Both the position numbers and the translations under genes were made by a program. Of a stretch of DNA of 64,000 nucleotides, positions 49,150-57,855 are shown piece after piece. The notes beneath the pieces were generated by a model that made no database searches, had not been told where the DNA came from, and was given only the letters and a program-made list of their open reading frames with translations. Source of the stretch: Plantibacter flavus (GTDB lineage: Bacteria; Actinomycetota; Actinomycetes; Actinomycetales; Microbacteriaceae). The number at the start of each line of letters is the position of its first letter. Position 1 is the first letter of the stretch. Location: NCBI RefSeq assembly GCF_002024505.1, contig NZ_CP019402.1, positions 310,001 through 374,000 of the forward strand, in the 5' to 3' direction.

Positions 49150-49551
49150 ATGCAGATCCAACCGAAACCCGCGACGATCAAGAACCCCGCCGAGCAGTTC
49201 ACCGGCGATGTCTACCTCGACCTGCTGGCCGCGCCGCAGCAGGACGGCCAGCACATGGTGGTCGCGAAGGTGCGGTTCCTCCCCGGCGCCCGCACCGCAT
49301 GGCACTCCCATGCCAACGGGCAGACCCTCCACGTCACCGAGGGAGTCGCCCTCATGGGCACGCGCGACGGTGCCGTTCTCGTCGTCCGGCCGGGCCAGAC
49401 GGTCTACACCCCACCCGGCGAGGAGCACTGGCACGGAGCCACGCCCGACGACTACATGGAGCACCTCGCGATGTTCGAACAGGCGGACGACCCGGCAATG
49501 AGCACGACCTGGCTCGAGCACGTCGCCGAAGCCGACTACCACCGCCCCTGA
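49150..49551 (+). CDS. Cupin-domain protein, mandelonitrile lyase-like
   Basis: A 133-residue single cupin: RFLPGARTAWHSHANGQTLH, VTEGVALMGTRDGAVLVVRP and PPGEEHWHGATPDDYMEHLA. Metal ligands are His and His in WHSH, a glutamine in GQTL and a histidine in EEHWH. This group includes (R)-mandelonitrile lyase and small dioxygenase-like cupins with Mn or Fe. ATG 49150 was chosen because the frame further left is within the DUF808 gene. A strong terminator follows. Confidence 0.83.
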   Translation: MQIQPKPATIKNPAEQFTGDVYLDLLAAPQQDGQHMVVAKVRFLPGARTAWHSHANGQTLHVTEGVALMGTRDGAVLVVRPGQTVYTPPGEEHWHGATPDDYMEHLAMFEQADDPAMSTTWLEHVAEADYHRP

Positions 49552-49570
49552 CCGACTGCCCGACCGCGGC

Positions 49571-49597
49571 CCCGCTTCTCCGTTGTGGAGAAGCGGG
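49571..49597 (+). terminator. Hairpin terminator after the cupin gene
   Basis: CCCGCTTCTCC (49571-49581) pairs perfectly with GGAGAAGCGGG (49587-49597) around a 5-nt loop, 20 bp past the stop. A further palindrome, GGGAGGCCTCCC, is at 49615-49626. Confidence 0.72.
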
Positions 49598-49683
49598 CGT
49601 CCTCCCCGGAGGTAGGGAGGCCTCCCTTCCATGCGGATGCCACCCCGGTACTGTTGGCACTCACGACAGATTGGGGATTTCGA

Positions 49684-50856
49684 ATGGTCGAGACCACACC
49701 GCGCCGCTCACGGTCGGCCGTGCTCGCGCTGACCTTGACGATCGGAACGCTCGTCGCAGCGGCGATCATCGGCGGATACTTCATCATCGTCGGCGATCAG
49801 GCCGACATCGCCGGGCGGGTCTGGCTCACGCTGCTGCTGCTCGCGGCCTTCGTCGGTGCCGTGTCACTCGACGCCGCAGCAGGGCACGGGCCCAACAAGT
49901 GGTATCTCGCGGCGTCGACGTTGGTGAACATCTTCCTCGTCACCGTCGGCCTCCTGAAGCTGTGGAACGGGTGGCTCCAGCCGCCGAACACCTCCGACGG
50001 GTTCGTCTGGTCCACGCAGATCATGCTGTTCCTCGGCATCCTCATCATCGTGCGTCTGGCGCTCATCATCATTCAGGTGTACTTCCTCCACTTCGTCACC
50101 CGCGCCACGTCCACCGTGGTCAGGGCCACCGGCATCGTGACGATCGCGCTGATCATCGCCACGGTCCTCGTGCTCGTGCTGCCCATGGCGTTCCCCGAGG
50201 GCACTTGGGCGGATTGGTGGTGGCGCATCGCCGCGGCCACAACGCTCGCTGCGGCGATCTCCGCCGTGATCCCCGTCATCGTCCGGGCGTTCTCGCCGAA
50301 GCCGGAGGGCGAGCGGGTGACCTACGGGCAGCGGCCGTACCGCCCGGAGGTGTACCAGCAGGCCGCACCCGGCTACCCGGTTCAGAGCTATCCGGGGCAG
50401 CAGGGATACCAGGGCCAGCAGTTCTACCCGGGACAGCAGCCGCAGCAGTCGTATCAGGCCCAGCCGTACCCGCAGCCGCCGCGCCAGGGGCAGCAGCAGC
50501 CGTACGGCGGCCAGCCGAACCCCGGCCAGTACGGGCAGGGGCACCCCGGGCAGGGCTACCAGGGGCAGCCGTACCAGGGGCAGCCCGCACCGCAGCAGCC
50601 CACCCCGCCGCAGCCGGGCCAGCAGTGGCCCACGCCGTCCTGGCAGGGCTCCGCGCCCGGCCAGCCTGCTCCGGCACAGCCCGCGCCGCAACAGTGGGGC
50701 CCTCCGCAGCCGCAGGTTCCGTCGTCGCCGGTTCCGCCCGCGCCTCCGCAGCAGGACCAGGAGCGTCCGCAGGAGTCCCGCCCTCCGCAGGAGCCGAAGC
50801 AGCCGGCGGAGTCACAGCAGCCGGCGCAGCCGCAGAGCCCGCCGCCCGCCGAGTAG
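49684..50856 (+). CDS. Membrane protein with long Pro/Gln/Gly-rich tail
   Basis: A 390-residue protein. Residues 1-205 contain six hydrophobic helices (VLALTLTIGTLVAAAIIGGY, VWLTLLLLAAFVGAVSLDAA, IMLFLGILIIVRLALIIIQV, IVTIALIIATVLVLVLPMAF). From about 215 to the end the sequence is low-complexity, with repeats such as GQQGYQGQQFYPGQQPQQ and QPAPQQPTPPQPGQQW, which is cytoplasmic or wall-facing and probably disordered. ATG 49684. The tail resembles proline/glutamine-rich tails of actinobacterial cell-envelope proteins that interact with peptidoglycan or cell-division partners. No family assignment. Confidence 0.78.
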   Translation: MVETTPRRSRSAVLALTLTIGTLVAAAIIGGYFIIVGDQADIAGRVWLTLLLLAAFVGAVSLDAAAGHGPNKWYLAASTLVNIFLVTVGLLKLWNGWLQPPNTSDGFVWSTQIMLFLGILIIVRLALIIIQVYFLHFVTRATSTVVRATGIVTIALIIATVLVLVLPMAFPEGTWADWWWRIAAATTLAAAISAVIPVIVRAFSPKPEGERVTYGQRPYRPEVYQQAAPGYPVQSYPGQQGYQGQQFYPGQQPQQSYQAQPYPQPPRQGQQQPYGGQPNPGQYGQGHPGQGYQGQPYQGQPAPQQPTPPQPGQQWPTPSWQGSAPGQPAPAQPAPQQWGPPQPQVPSSPVPPAPPQQDQERPQESRPPQEPKQPAESQQPAQPQSPPPAE

Positions 50857-51065
50857 GCGAACCGACCACGAGCCGGCTGGCAGCCGACCGCTTCCAGCCG
50901 GCTCCGTCGTCGGTCGCATTCGGAGTCGGGTTCTGCTTGCGCACAACTGCGTAGCCACACCTGGCACGTCTTCGCCCAGCGGCGGATGTGGTGATGCGCT
51001 CGCCCCATGAGTATGGAATCGGCGCGGTGCGACCGCCCGCCGCTGGCTCCACACGATGGGTGACG

Positions 51066-52010
51066 ATGCGCAAGCTCCTGAAGGTTCCACTGATCTCGAT
51101 CGCCACGATCGCCGGCCTCGTCGCGGCGGGCCTCGCGACGACGAGCATCGTGAACGCCGTGGCGAGTTCGTCGGAAGCGGGCGAACTGCAGCCCTACGGG
51201 CAGACGGTCGACGTCGACGGCAAGGACATGAACGTCGTCATCAGTGGTTCCGGCGCCGAGACGATCGTCCTGCTGCCCGGGCAGGGCACCGCGGCTCCCG
51301 GCCTCGACTTCGAGCCGCTCGTCGACGAGCTCCGCGACCAGTACCGGGTGGTGGTCGTCGAGCCGTTCGGCTACGGCCTCAGTGATCAGACGGACGTGCC
51401 CCGGACCTCGGCCAACATCGCCGGCGAGGTGCACGCCGCCCTGCAGCACCTCGGCATCGACCGCTACGTCCTCGCAGGACACTCGATCGCCGGTGTCTAC
51501 GCCCTCGAGTATCTGGAGCGGTTCCGCGCCGAGGTGACGGCGTTCATCGGGATCGATACGAGCGTCCCGACCCAGCCCGGAAGCGACGAGCCGACGCCGA
51601 CGGACGGGGTCGAGGCGCTGCAGGCACTCGGCATCCTCCGCCTCCTCACCGCCATCGCGCCCGACCCGTACGAGGGCCTCCCGTACGACGCCGACACGAA
51701 GCGCCAACTCGCGATCCTGACGAACCGCAATGCGATGTCGCCGACGCTGCTCGACGAGATCGCCCACACGCCCGGCAACTTCCAGGCGGCCCGATCCCAA
51801 GCGTTCCCGGCCGACCTGCCGATCCTCATGTTCGTCGTCGGCGACGACCCGGAACTCTCCGACTGGGTGCCCCTCCACGAGGAGCAGCTCGCCGGAGTCG
51901 AGCGGGGTGAGCTCGTCCGACTCGACGGCGGCCACTACCTGCACCACACCGAGGCGACGGTGATGGGCGAGGACATCGAGCGGTTCCTCGCCGACACGCC
52001 GGGAGACTGA
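51066..52010 (+). CDS. Membrane-anchored alpha/beta hydrolase
   Basis: A 314-residue protein with an N-terminal helix (MRKLLKVPLISIATIAGLVA, AGLATTSIVNAVAS), likely a signal anchor. The hydrolase core has IVLLPGQGTAAPGLDFEPLV, the nucleophile in RYVLAGHSIAGVYALEYLER and the closing histidine in LVRLDGGHYLHHTEATVM. ATG 51066; a frame to 50988 exists but starts in an Arg/Pro-rich stretch. Substrate unknown. The 209 bp before it (50857-51065) holds nothing else that I can see. Confidence 0.78.
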   Translation: MRKLLKVPLISIATIAGLVAAGLATTSIVNAVASSSEAGELQPYGQTVDVDGKDMNVVISGSGAETIVLLPGQGTAAPGLDFEPLVDELRDQYRVVVVEPFGYGLSDQTDVPRTSANIAGEVHAALQHLGIDRYVLAGHSIAGVYALEYLERFRAEVTAFIGIDTSVPTQPGSDEPTPTDGVEALQALGILRLLTAIAPDPYEGLPYDADTKRQLAILTNRNAMSPTLLDEIAHTPGNFQAARSQAFPADLPILMFVVGDDPELSDWVPLHEEQLAGVERGELVRLDGGHYLHHTEATVMGEDIERFLADTPGD

Positions 52011-52067
52011 ATCCCCGGCCGATCCGGGCTGGCGTGTCGTCGGATGTCGGGTTAGGCTCACTCTCTA

Positions 52068-52083
52068 TCGAACGTATGTTCGA
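52068..52083. promoter_or_regulatory. LexA (SOS) box
   Basis: TCGAACGTATGTTCGA is a perfect actinobacterial SOS box (TCGAAC-N4-GTTCGA), 17 bp upstream of the ATG at 52101, close enough to overlap the promoter or start of transcription. Confidence 0.8.
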
Positions 52084-52100
52084 ACGACGGGAGGCCACGC

Positions 52101-52361
52101 ATGTTGATCACGAGCACCGAGATCGCGGTCTGGACGACGCCGGCAGGCGTGCCGGAGCGACTGTTCTGGGATGGAGCCCGGTACCTCGTCACCGACACCC
52201 CGACCCCGCTCGAGCCGAACGTCTCGTTCGTCACCCATCCGCCCGCGGCGACCCCCGCCTGGCGGTTCCAGGCGACCGCTGCAGACGGCCGGTCCTTCGT
52301 CTTCGACATCCGACTCGATGCCGCGCGCGGACGCTGGCAACTCCTCCGAGCGTACGAATGA
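52101..52361 (+). CDS. DUF6504-like SOS-regulated small protein
   Basis: An 86-residue protein: PERLFWDGARYLVTDTPTPL, then WRFQATAADGRSFVFDIRLD and RGRWQLLRAYE, the W-R-F/V-D-R/W-x-L-x-R pattern that I associate with DUF6504. In other actinobacteria this small protein sits beside DNA polymerase IV or ImuB. Here it has its own perfect LexA box and RBS GGGAGG, but the polymerase is absent on either side: an alpha/beta hydrolase lies upstream and a convergent molybdoenzyme downstream. A role in damage-induced mutagenesis is inferred from the family and box. Confidence 0.7.
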   Translation: MLITSTEIAVWTTPAGVPERLFWDGARYLVTDTPTPLEPNVSFVTHPPAATPAWRFQATAADGRSFVFDIRLDAARGRWQLLRAYE

Positions 52362-52401
52362 ACCGCTCAGACCGTCGCCCGGGTCGACGTCGCTCCGGCT
52401 G

Positions 52402-54693
52402 TCAGGCCGCCGGCTGCAACCGCACCACGATCGCCTTCGAGACCGGGGTGTTGCTGCGGTCGGCCGTCGAGTCGAGCGGGACGAGGACGTTCGCCTCGGG
52501 GAAGTACGCCGCGGCGCATCCGCGAGCGGTCGGGTAGGAGACGACGCGGAAGCCGCGGAGCTCCCGATCCGGCTGCCCGGCCCACTCGCTGAAGACGTCC
52601 ACCGTCTGCCCGTCCTCCAGGCCGAGGTCGCGGAGGTCGTCCGGGTTGACGAAGACGACGTTCCGGCCCTTCTTGATGCCGCGGTACCGATCGTTCAGGC
52701 TGTAGATCGTCGTGTTGAACTGGTCGTGTGAACGCAGGGTCTGCAGGAGCAGCCGACCGGGCGGGCAGTGGATCGGTTCGAGCTCGTTGACCGTCAGCAG
52801 GGCGCGACCCTCGGGGTTCGTGAACGTGCGGGAGTCCCGCGGCCCGTTCGGCAGGACGAAGCCGTCCTCGCGGCGGATCTGCTCGTTGTACCCCTCGCAG
52901 CCCGGCACGACCCGTCCGATGTGATCGCGGATCGTGTCGTAGTCGTCCTCGAACGCCTGCCAGGCGATGCCCGAGTCCTCGCCGAGCGTCGCTCGCGCGA
53001 GGCGCGTGATGATCGCGACCTCGGAGAGCAGACCGGGCGCTGCCGGCGGGATGCGGCCGTGCGAGGCATGGACAGCGCACACCGAGTCCTCCACGCTGAC
53101 CATCTGCGGCCCGCTCGCCTGCAGGTCGATCTCGGTGCGCCCGAGGGTCGGCAGGATGATCGCCGCCTCGCCCGTGACCGCGTGCGAGCGGTTGAGCTTC
53201 GTGGAGATCTGCACGGACAGCTGCGTTCCACGGATCGCGGCCTCGGCGGCGGCGGTGTCGGAGATCGCCGCGACGAAGTTGCCGCCGAGCGAGATCCAGG
53301 TGCGGACCTCGCCCCGCTGCATCGCTCGGATCGCGTTCACCGCGTCGACCCCGTGCTCCCGCGGCATCGGGACCGCGAACTCACGCTCCATGGCGGCGAG
53401 GAAGGACTCGGGCATCTGCTCCCAGATACCCATCGTCCGGTCGCCCTGCACGTTGCTGTGCCCGCGGATCGGCGACGCACCGGCGCCGGGCTTGCCGATG
53501 TTCCCGCGGAGGAGGAGCAGGTTGATGATCTCCTTGATCCCGTTGACCGCCGCCTTGTGCTGGGTCAGACCCATGGCCCAGGTGACGATCGTCGCGTTCG
53601 ACGCGATGTAGCGCTCGGCGAGTTCGTCGATCTGCTCGCTCGTGAGGCCGGTCGCCTCGAGCACCGCAGCCTCGTCGAGGTCGGCCAGGTGGGCCGTCAG
53701 CTCCTCGAGTCCGAGGCAGTGCTCGGCGAGGAACGCGTGGTCGAGGATCGTCCCCGGAGCCGCCGCCTCGGCCTCCAGGACCCGCTTCGAGACCGCCTGC
53801 AGCAGCGCCATGTCGCCGCCGAGCCGGATCTGCAGGAACTGGTCGGAGATGACCGTGCCGCGCCCGACCATGCCGCGGACCGTCTGCGGGTTCTTGTACC
53901 GCTCGAGCGCCGCCTCTGGCAGCGGGTTCACCGAGACGATCGTCGCGCCCGCCTGCTTCGCGTCCTCGAGCGCCGTGAGCATGCGGGGATGGTTCGTGCC
54001 CGGGTTCTGGCCCATCACGATGATGAGGTCGGCCTGCTCGAAGTCCTCGTACCGGATGGTCGACTTCCCGACACCGATGACCTCGCCGAGCGCCGTGCCG
54101 GTGGACTCGTGGCACATGTTCGAACAGTCGGGGAGGTTGTTGGTCCCGAAGGCGCGAACGAAGAGCTGATAGACGAACGCCGCCTCGTTCGACGCCCGGC
54201 CGCTCGTGTAGAACACGGCTTCGTCGGGGGACTCCTGACCGCGCAGCTGCTCGCCGACGATGGCGAACGCCTCGTCCCAACTCACCGGCCGGTAGTGGTC
54301 CGAACCGGCCGGCTTGTAGACGGGCTCCGACAGTCGCCCCTGCATGCCGAGCCAGTACTCCGATTTGTCGGCGAGATCGGTGAGCGAGTGTTCGGCCCAG
54401 AAGGCGCTCGGGATGACGACCGGCGTCGCCTCCCAGATGACGGCCTTTGCGCCGTTCTCGCAGAACTCGAGCTTCTTGCGGTCGTCCGGGTCGGGCCAGG
54501 CGCAGCTCATGCAGTCGAAGCCGCCGCGCTGGTTGATCGAGGTGAACAGCTCCGCGGTCCGCTTCGGCCCGAGTTGCCGGAGGGCGGGCTCCATCGAGTG
54601 CAGGATGCCGGGCAGGCCGACGGCGACGTGCTTCGGTTGGCTGACCTCGATGTCGGCGTCCGTGACGTCCTCGACGGGCGGTTCGGCGCTCAT
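52402..54693 (-). CDS. FdhF/YdeP family molybdopterin oxidoreductase
   Basis: A 763-residue enzyme: CMSCAWPDPDDRKKLEFCEN (an incomplete iron-sulfur-type head), WDEAFAIVGEQLRGQESPDE, VFYTSGRASNEAAFVYQLFV, SNMCHESTGTALGEVIGVGK with a candidate molybdenum-ligand cysteine, DLIIVMGQNPGTNHPRMLTA and the C-terminal dinucleotide-binding domain around HDQFNTTIYSLNDRYRGIKK. These mark the YdeP branch of the DMSO-reductase superfamily. The start MSAEPP at 54693 overlaps fdhD by four bases. Electron acceptor and substrate are unknown; YdeP is linked to acid and oxidative-stress tolerance in E. coli. Confidence 0.88.
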   Translation of the reverse strand: MSAEPPVEDVTDADIEVSQPKHVAVGLPGILHSMEPALRQLGPKRTAELFTSINQRGGFDCMSCAWPDPDDRKKLEFCENGAKAVIWEATPVVIPSAFWAEHSLTDLADKSEYWLGMQGRLSEPVYKPAGSDHYRPVSWDEAFAIVGEQLRGQESPDEAVFYTSGRASNEAAFVYQLFVRAFGTNNLPDCSNMCHESTGTALGEVIGVGKSTIRYEDFEQADLIIVMGQNPGTNHPRMLTALEDAKQAGATIVSVNPLPEAALERYKNPQTVRGMVGRGTVISDQFLQIRLGGDMALLQAVSKRVLEAEAAAPGTILDHAFLAEHCLGLEELTAHLADLDEAAVLEATGLTSEQIDELAERYIASNATIVTWAMGLTQHKAAVNGIKEIINLLLLRGNIGKPGAGASPIRGHSNVQGDRTMGIWEQMPESFLAAMEREFAVPMPREHGVDAVNAIRAMQRGEVRTWISLGGNFVAAISDTAAAEAAIRGTQLSVQISTKLNRSHAVTGEAAIILPTLGRTEIDLQASGPQMVSVEDSVCAVHASHGRIPPAAPGLLSEVAIITRLARATLGEDSGIAWQAFEDDYDTIRDHIGRVVPGCEGYNEQIRREDGFVLPNGPRDSRTFTNPEGRALLTVNELEPIHCPPGRLLLQTLRSHDQFNTTIYSLNDRYRGIKKGRNVVFVNPDDLRDLGLEDGQTVDVFSEWAGQPDRELRGFRVVSYPTARGCAAAYFPEANVLVPLDSTADRSNTPVSKAIVVRLQPAA

Positions 54694-55568
54694 GCGTTCG
54701 CTCCGGTCTGGAGTGCTGCTGGTGCCGAGCCTTCGGCCGGGTCGGCGAGTCGACGTGCTCCGCTGTAGACGACCATCGAGTCGCCACGGAGGAAGCCGAC
54801 GAGCGTCATCCCGAGTTCGGTGGCCAGTTCGGCGGCGAGCGACGACGGAGCGGAGACTGCTGCGAGCATCGGGATGCCGGCCATCGAGGCCTTCTGCGTG
54901 AGCTCGAAACTCGCGCGACCCGACACCATCAGGACCATGGAGCGGAGCGGGAGCAACCCCTCCTTCGCCGCCCATCCGACGACCTTGTCGACGGCGTTGT
55001 GTCGGCCGACGTCCTCGCGGAGGACGAGCATCTCGCCGGTCCGGGCGTCGAACAGGCCTGCGGCGTGCAGACCGCCGGTGCGCTCGAAGACCGCCTGCTG
55101 TGCCCGGAGGCGGTCGGGGAAGGTCACCAGGAGCGCCGGATCGAGGCGAAAGTCGTCGTCCGCGACGGAGTACCGCGAACTCGTCCGGACGGCGTCGATG
55201 CTCGCCTTGCCGCAGAGGCCGCACGAGCTGGTGGTGAAGAAGTTCCGTTCCAGGCTCGGATCCGGAGCGGGAACGCCGGGCGAGAGGGCGACGTCGAGCA
55301 CGTTGTACGTGTTGACACCTTCGTCCGTCGCGCCGGCGCAGTACCGCGCGGTCCGGACGTCGTCACCCCGACCGATGACGCCCTCAGAGACGAGGAAGCC
55401 GATCGCGAGGTCGACGTCGTGGCCGGGCGTCCGCATCGTGATGGCGAGCGAACGACCACCGACGCGGATCTCGAGCGGCTCCTCGACGGCGAGGACGTCC
55501 TCGCGGGTGCGTGCGGGCTGTCCCACCGTGATGCGGGTGACGCGTCTGCGCGCCGTGATGCGAGTCAT
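54690..55568 (-). CDS. fdhD: FdhD, sulfur carrier for molybdoenzyme activation
   Basis: A 292-residue FdhD: LAVEEPLEIRVGGRSLAITM near the N terminus, TPGHDVDLAIGFLVSEGVIG, the catalytic CGLCG in TTSSCGLCGKASIDA, HAAGLFDARTGEMLVLREDV, GRHNAVDKVVGWA and SGRASFELTQKASMAGIP. FdhD transfers sulfur from a desulfurase to the molybdenum cofactor of formate-dehydrogenase-type enzymes. The four-base overlap with the YdeP gene shows that the YdeP enzyme is its client. ATG 55566-55568. Divergent from mobA, 93 bp away. Confidence 0.92.
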   Translation of the reverse strand: MTRITARRRVTRITVGQPARTREDVLAVEEPLEIRVGGRSLAITMRTPGHDVDLAIGFLVSEGVIGRGDDVRTARYCAGATDEGVNTYNVLDVALSPGVPAPDPSLERNFFTTSSCGLCGKASIDAVRTSSRYSVADDDFRLDPALLVTFPDRLRAQQAVFERTGGLHAAGLFDARTGEMLVLREDVGRHNAVDKVVGWAAKEGLLPLRSMVLMVSGRASFELTQKASMAGIPMLAAVSAPSSLAAELATELGMTLVGFLRGDSMVVYSGARRLADPAEGSAPAALQTGANA

Positions 55569-55661
55569 GGCTCATGGCTATCACCACCATCGGACGAGGG
55601 CAAGGTGCCTCACCGGATCCGCAGCCGCCTCGGGGGCTGGATCGCGGCTTAGGCTGGTGCC

Positions 55662-56339
55662 ATGTCCGTCGATGCGATCATCCTCGCGGGAGGGCGGTCC
55701 TCCCGCCTCGGCGGCGTCGCGAAGGCGTCGTTGCTCCGCGACGGGCGGACGCTCCTCCAGCTCGCGATCGATGCTGCGCGGGCGGCCGGCGGCCGTGTCG
55801 TCGTGGTCGGCCCCGAGCTCGAGACGACCGCTCCGGTCCGCTTCGTCCGCGAGCGCCCCGCCTTCGGCGGCCCCGCTGCGGCCATCGCGGCGGGCCTGGA
55901 CGCCCTGCGTGACGGCGTCGCGACCGAGGGCCCCGCACAGGTCGCCGTCCTCGCCTGCGACATGCCGGATGCCGCGCCGGCGCTCGCCGTGGTGCTCGAG
56001 GCAGCCGCCGCCACGGCCGGGACCGATGCCGACGGCTGGGTCGCGGTCGACGACTCCGGTCGTGAGCAGTCGCTGCTCGCCGTCTACCACCGGGAGGCCC
56101 TGGAACGCCGGGTCGCCGAACTCCGGGCGTCACAACCCGGCGGTGGCCTCGCGGGTGTCTCCGTCCGCCAGCTGCTCGCCGGACTCGTCCTCCGCCAGGT
56201 GTCCGTTCCCGACGGCGGCTCGGCCGACGTCGACACCTGGGCCGACGCCGCCGAACTCGGGGTCGACACCGCCGGCGAGTCGCCGGTGCCGGACATGTCC
56301 ACCACTCCGACCGCCGACCCTGAGGAGCGTCTCCCATGA
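55662..56339 (+). CDS. mobA: Molybdenum cofactor guanylyltransferase (MobA)
   Basis: A 225-residue NTP transferase: AIILAGGRSSRLGGVAKASL is the LAGGxSxRxG motif, then AFGGPAAAIAAGLDAL and VAVLACDMPDAAP, with the metal-binding aspartate. It links GMP to molybdopterin to make the MGD cofactor used by the YdeP-type enzyme. ATG 55662; it overlaps the next gene by four bases, forming mobA-DUF6457-moeA. The C-terminal 30 residues (PVPDMSTTPTADPEERLP) are unusual and acidic. Confidence 0.86.
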   Translation: MSVDAIILAGGRSSRLGGVAKASLLRDGRTLLQLAIDAARAAGGRVVVVGPELETTAPVRFVRERPAFGGPAAAIAAGLDALRDGVATEGPAQVAVLACDMPDAAPALAVVLEAAAATAGTDADGWVAVDDSGREQSLLAVYHREALERRVAELRASQPGGGLAGVSVRQLLAGLVLRQVSVPDGGSADVDTWADAAELGVDTAGESPVPDMSTTPTADPEERLP

Positions 56340-56608
56340 CCGATGACCTGCACGCCGTCCTCGCGGACTGGACCGAACGAGTGTCCGCCGAGCTGGAGCT
56401 CGGCGACGTCGGGGTCGACATCGACGCGGTCCTCGGACTCGCGGGCACGGCCGCGCACGCCGTGCGGCGTCCCGCCGCCCCGCTCACCACCTACCTCGTC
56501 GGTATCGCGGTCGGGAAGGCGCTCGCGAGCGGTGCGGATCCGGTCGCCGCCGCCGAGGCTGCGACCGCGGCCGTCGAACGGCTGGTCGCCTCGGACACGA
56601 CCGCATGA
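56336..56608 (+). CDS. DUF6457 family protein
   Basis: A 90-residue helical protein: DLHAVLADWTERVSAELELG, then GLAGTAAHAVRRPAAPLTTY and LVGIAVGKALASGADPVAAA. This matches the family of small proteins found between molybdenum-cofactor genes in actinobacteria, called DUF6457. It overlaps mobA by four bases and moeA by four. A role in cofactor transfer or binding is likely from the position; the mechanism is unknown. Confidence 0.78.
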   Translation: MTDDLHAVLADWTERVSAELELGDVGVDIDAVLGLAGTAAHAVRRPAAPLTTYLVGIAVGKALASGADPVAAAEAATAAVERLVASDTTA

Positions 56609-57843
56609 CGAGGGCCTCCTGGTGGGACGCTCGCAGCATCGCGCATGCGACGGGTGCGGCGCATCGGTCCGACGTCGTCGACACCCTGACGCTCGCCGAG
56701 GCCCTCGGACACGTGCTCGCGGCGCCGCTCGTCTCGCCCATCGCGATCCCGCACTATGCCTCCTCGGCGATGGACGGCTGGGTGGTGGCCGGGAGCGGCC
56801 CGTGGACCCTGCTGACCGGTGAGGACGCCGAGCGCGCGCGGTCGGTCGGACTCGGCGACGGTGTCGCGGTCGACGTCCTGACCGGTGGGCTGATCCCGTC
56901 GGGCGCCGATGCGGTCCTCCAACTGGAGCACGGCGTGATCGGGCATGGCTCGGGATCAGCGCGCCTTCACCCCGCACCGTCCGCCCCGAGCGGGGAACCG
57001 CGGCCGGGGCGGCACATCCGACCCGCCGGAACCGAGTCACCCGCGGGGTCGACCGTCCTCGACGCCGGCACGCGTCTCAGTCCCGTCCACCTCGCTGTCG
57101 CCGTCGGCGCCGGCTTCGACCGCGTGCCCGTCGTGCCGACACCGCGGGTCCGCCTGGTCCTCACGGGTGACGAGGTCGTCACGAGCGGTGTTCCCGGCCC
57201 GGGGTTCGTCCGCGACAGTTTCGGCCCATCGCTCCCGGGAGTGATCGCCTCGCTCGGAGGCGTCGTCACATCCAGCGTCCGTGTCGGCGATGACGCGCCC
57301 ACCACGGCCGACGCCCTCGGGCTGACGAGTGCGGTCACCGCTTCCGCCCGCCACCAGCGGGACCTCGTCGTGACCACGGGTGGTACCGGCGACTCCCGAG
57401 CCGATCACGTCCGAGCGTTGCTCCGTGACGCGGGTGCCGAGTTCCTCGTGGACGGCGTCGACGTCCGCCCGGGTGGCCCTGCGCTGCTCGCGCGGCTGCC
57501 GGACGGTCGCCTGTTCGTCGGCCTGCCCGGCAACCCGCTCGCCGCCCTGCTCAGCGTCCTCACGCTCGTGCACCCGGTGCTCGCCGGCCTCCAGGGACTC
57601 GAGCTCCCGGCCCTGCGACCGGCGGTGCTCGCCTCGCCCGTCGACGGGGCCCGCTCAGGGACGGTGCTGCGCCCCTACCGCTCGGTGCACGATCCCGATT
57701 CGGCGACGCCGCATGCGGAGCCGACGCCATGGCAGGGAGCAGCCATGCTCCGCGGGCTCGCCGACGCCGATGGCGTGCTCGTGTGCCCGGGCTCCGGCGC
57801 GGCCGCGGGCGGCCTGGTACCGAGTCTCGACCTGCCCTGGTGA
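56605..57843 (+). CDS. moeA: Molybdopterin molybdenumtransferase (MoeA)
   Basis: A 412-residue MoeA: HVLAAPLVSPIAIPHYASSA, MDGWVVAGSG (SxMDG motif), LTGGLIPSGADAVLQLE, VRLVLTGDEVVTSG, VVTTGGTGDSRADHVRALLR (TGGxS region, here TGGTGDS) and LFVGLPGNPLAALLSVLTL. It inserts molybdate into adenylylated molybdopterin. ATG 56605 overlaps DUF6457. With mobA and DUF6457 it forms an operon that supports the divergent YdeP-FdhD pair. Confidence 0.9.
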   Translation: MTRASWWDARSIAHATGAAHRSDVVDTLTLAEALGHVLAAPLVSPIAIPHYASSAMDGWVVAGSGPWTLLTGEDAERARSVGLGDGVAVDVLTGGLIPSGADAVLQLEHGVIGHGSGSARLHPAPSAPSGEPRPGRHIRPAGTESPAGSTVLDAGTRLSPVHLAVAVGAGFDRVPVVPTPRVRLVLTGDEVVTSGVPGPGFVRDSFGPSLPGVIASLGGVVTSSVRVGDDAPTTADALGLTSAVTASARHQRDLVVTTGGTGDSRADHVRALLRDAGAEFLVDGVDVRPGGPALLARLPDGRLFVGLPGNPLAALLSVLTLVHPVLAGLQGLELPALRPAVLASPVDGARSGTVLRPYRSVHDPDSATPHAEPTPWQGAAMLRGLADADGVLVCPGSGAAAGGLVPSLDLPW

Positions 57844-57855
57844 TCGGGCCTCGGG

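Noticed and set aside
52402..55224. A 940-residue version of the molybdoenzyme
   Set aside because: The extra N-terminal 177 residues are Arg/Pro-rich and lie inside fdhD in another frame; the ATG at 54693 gives the family start.
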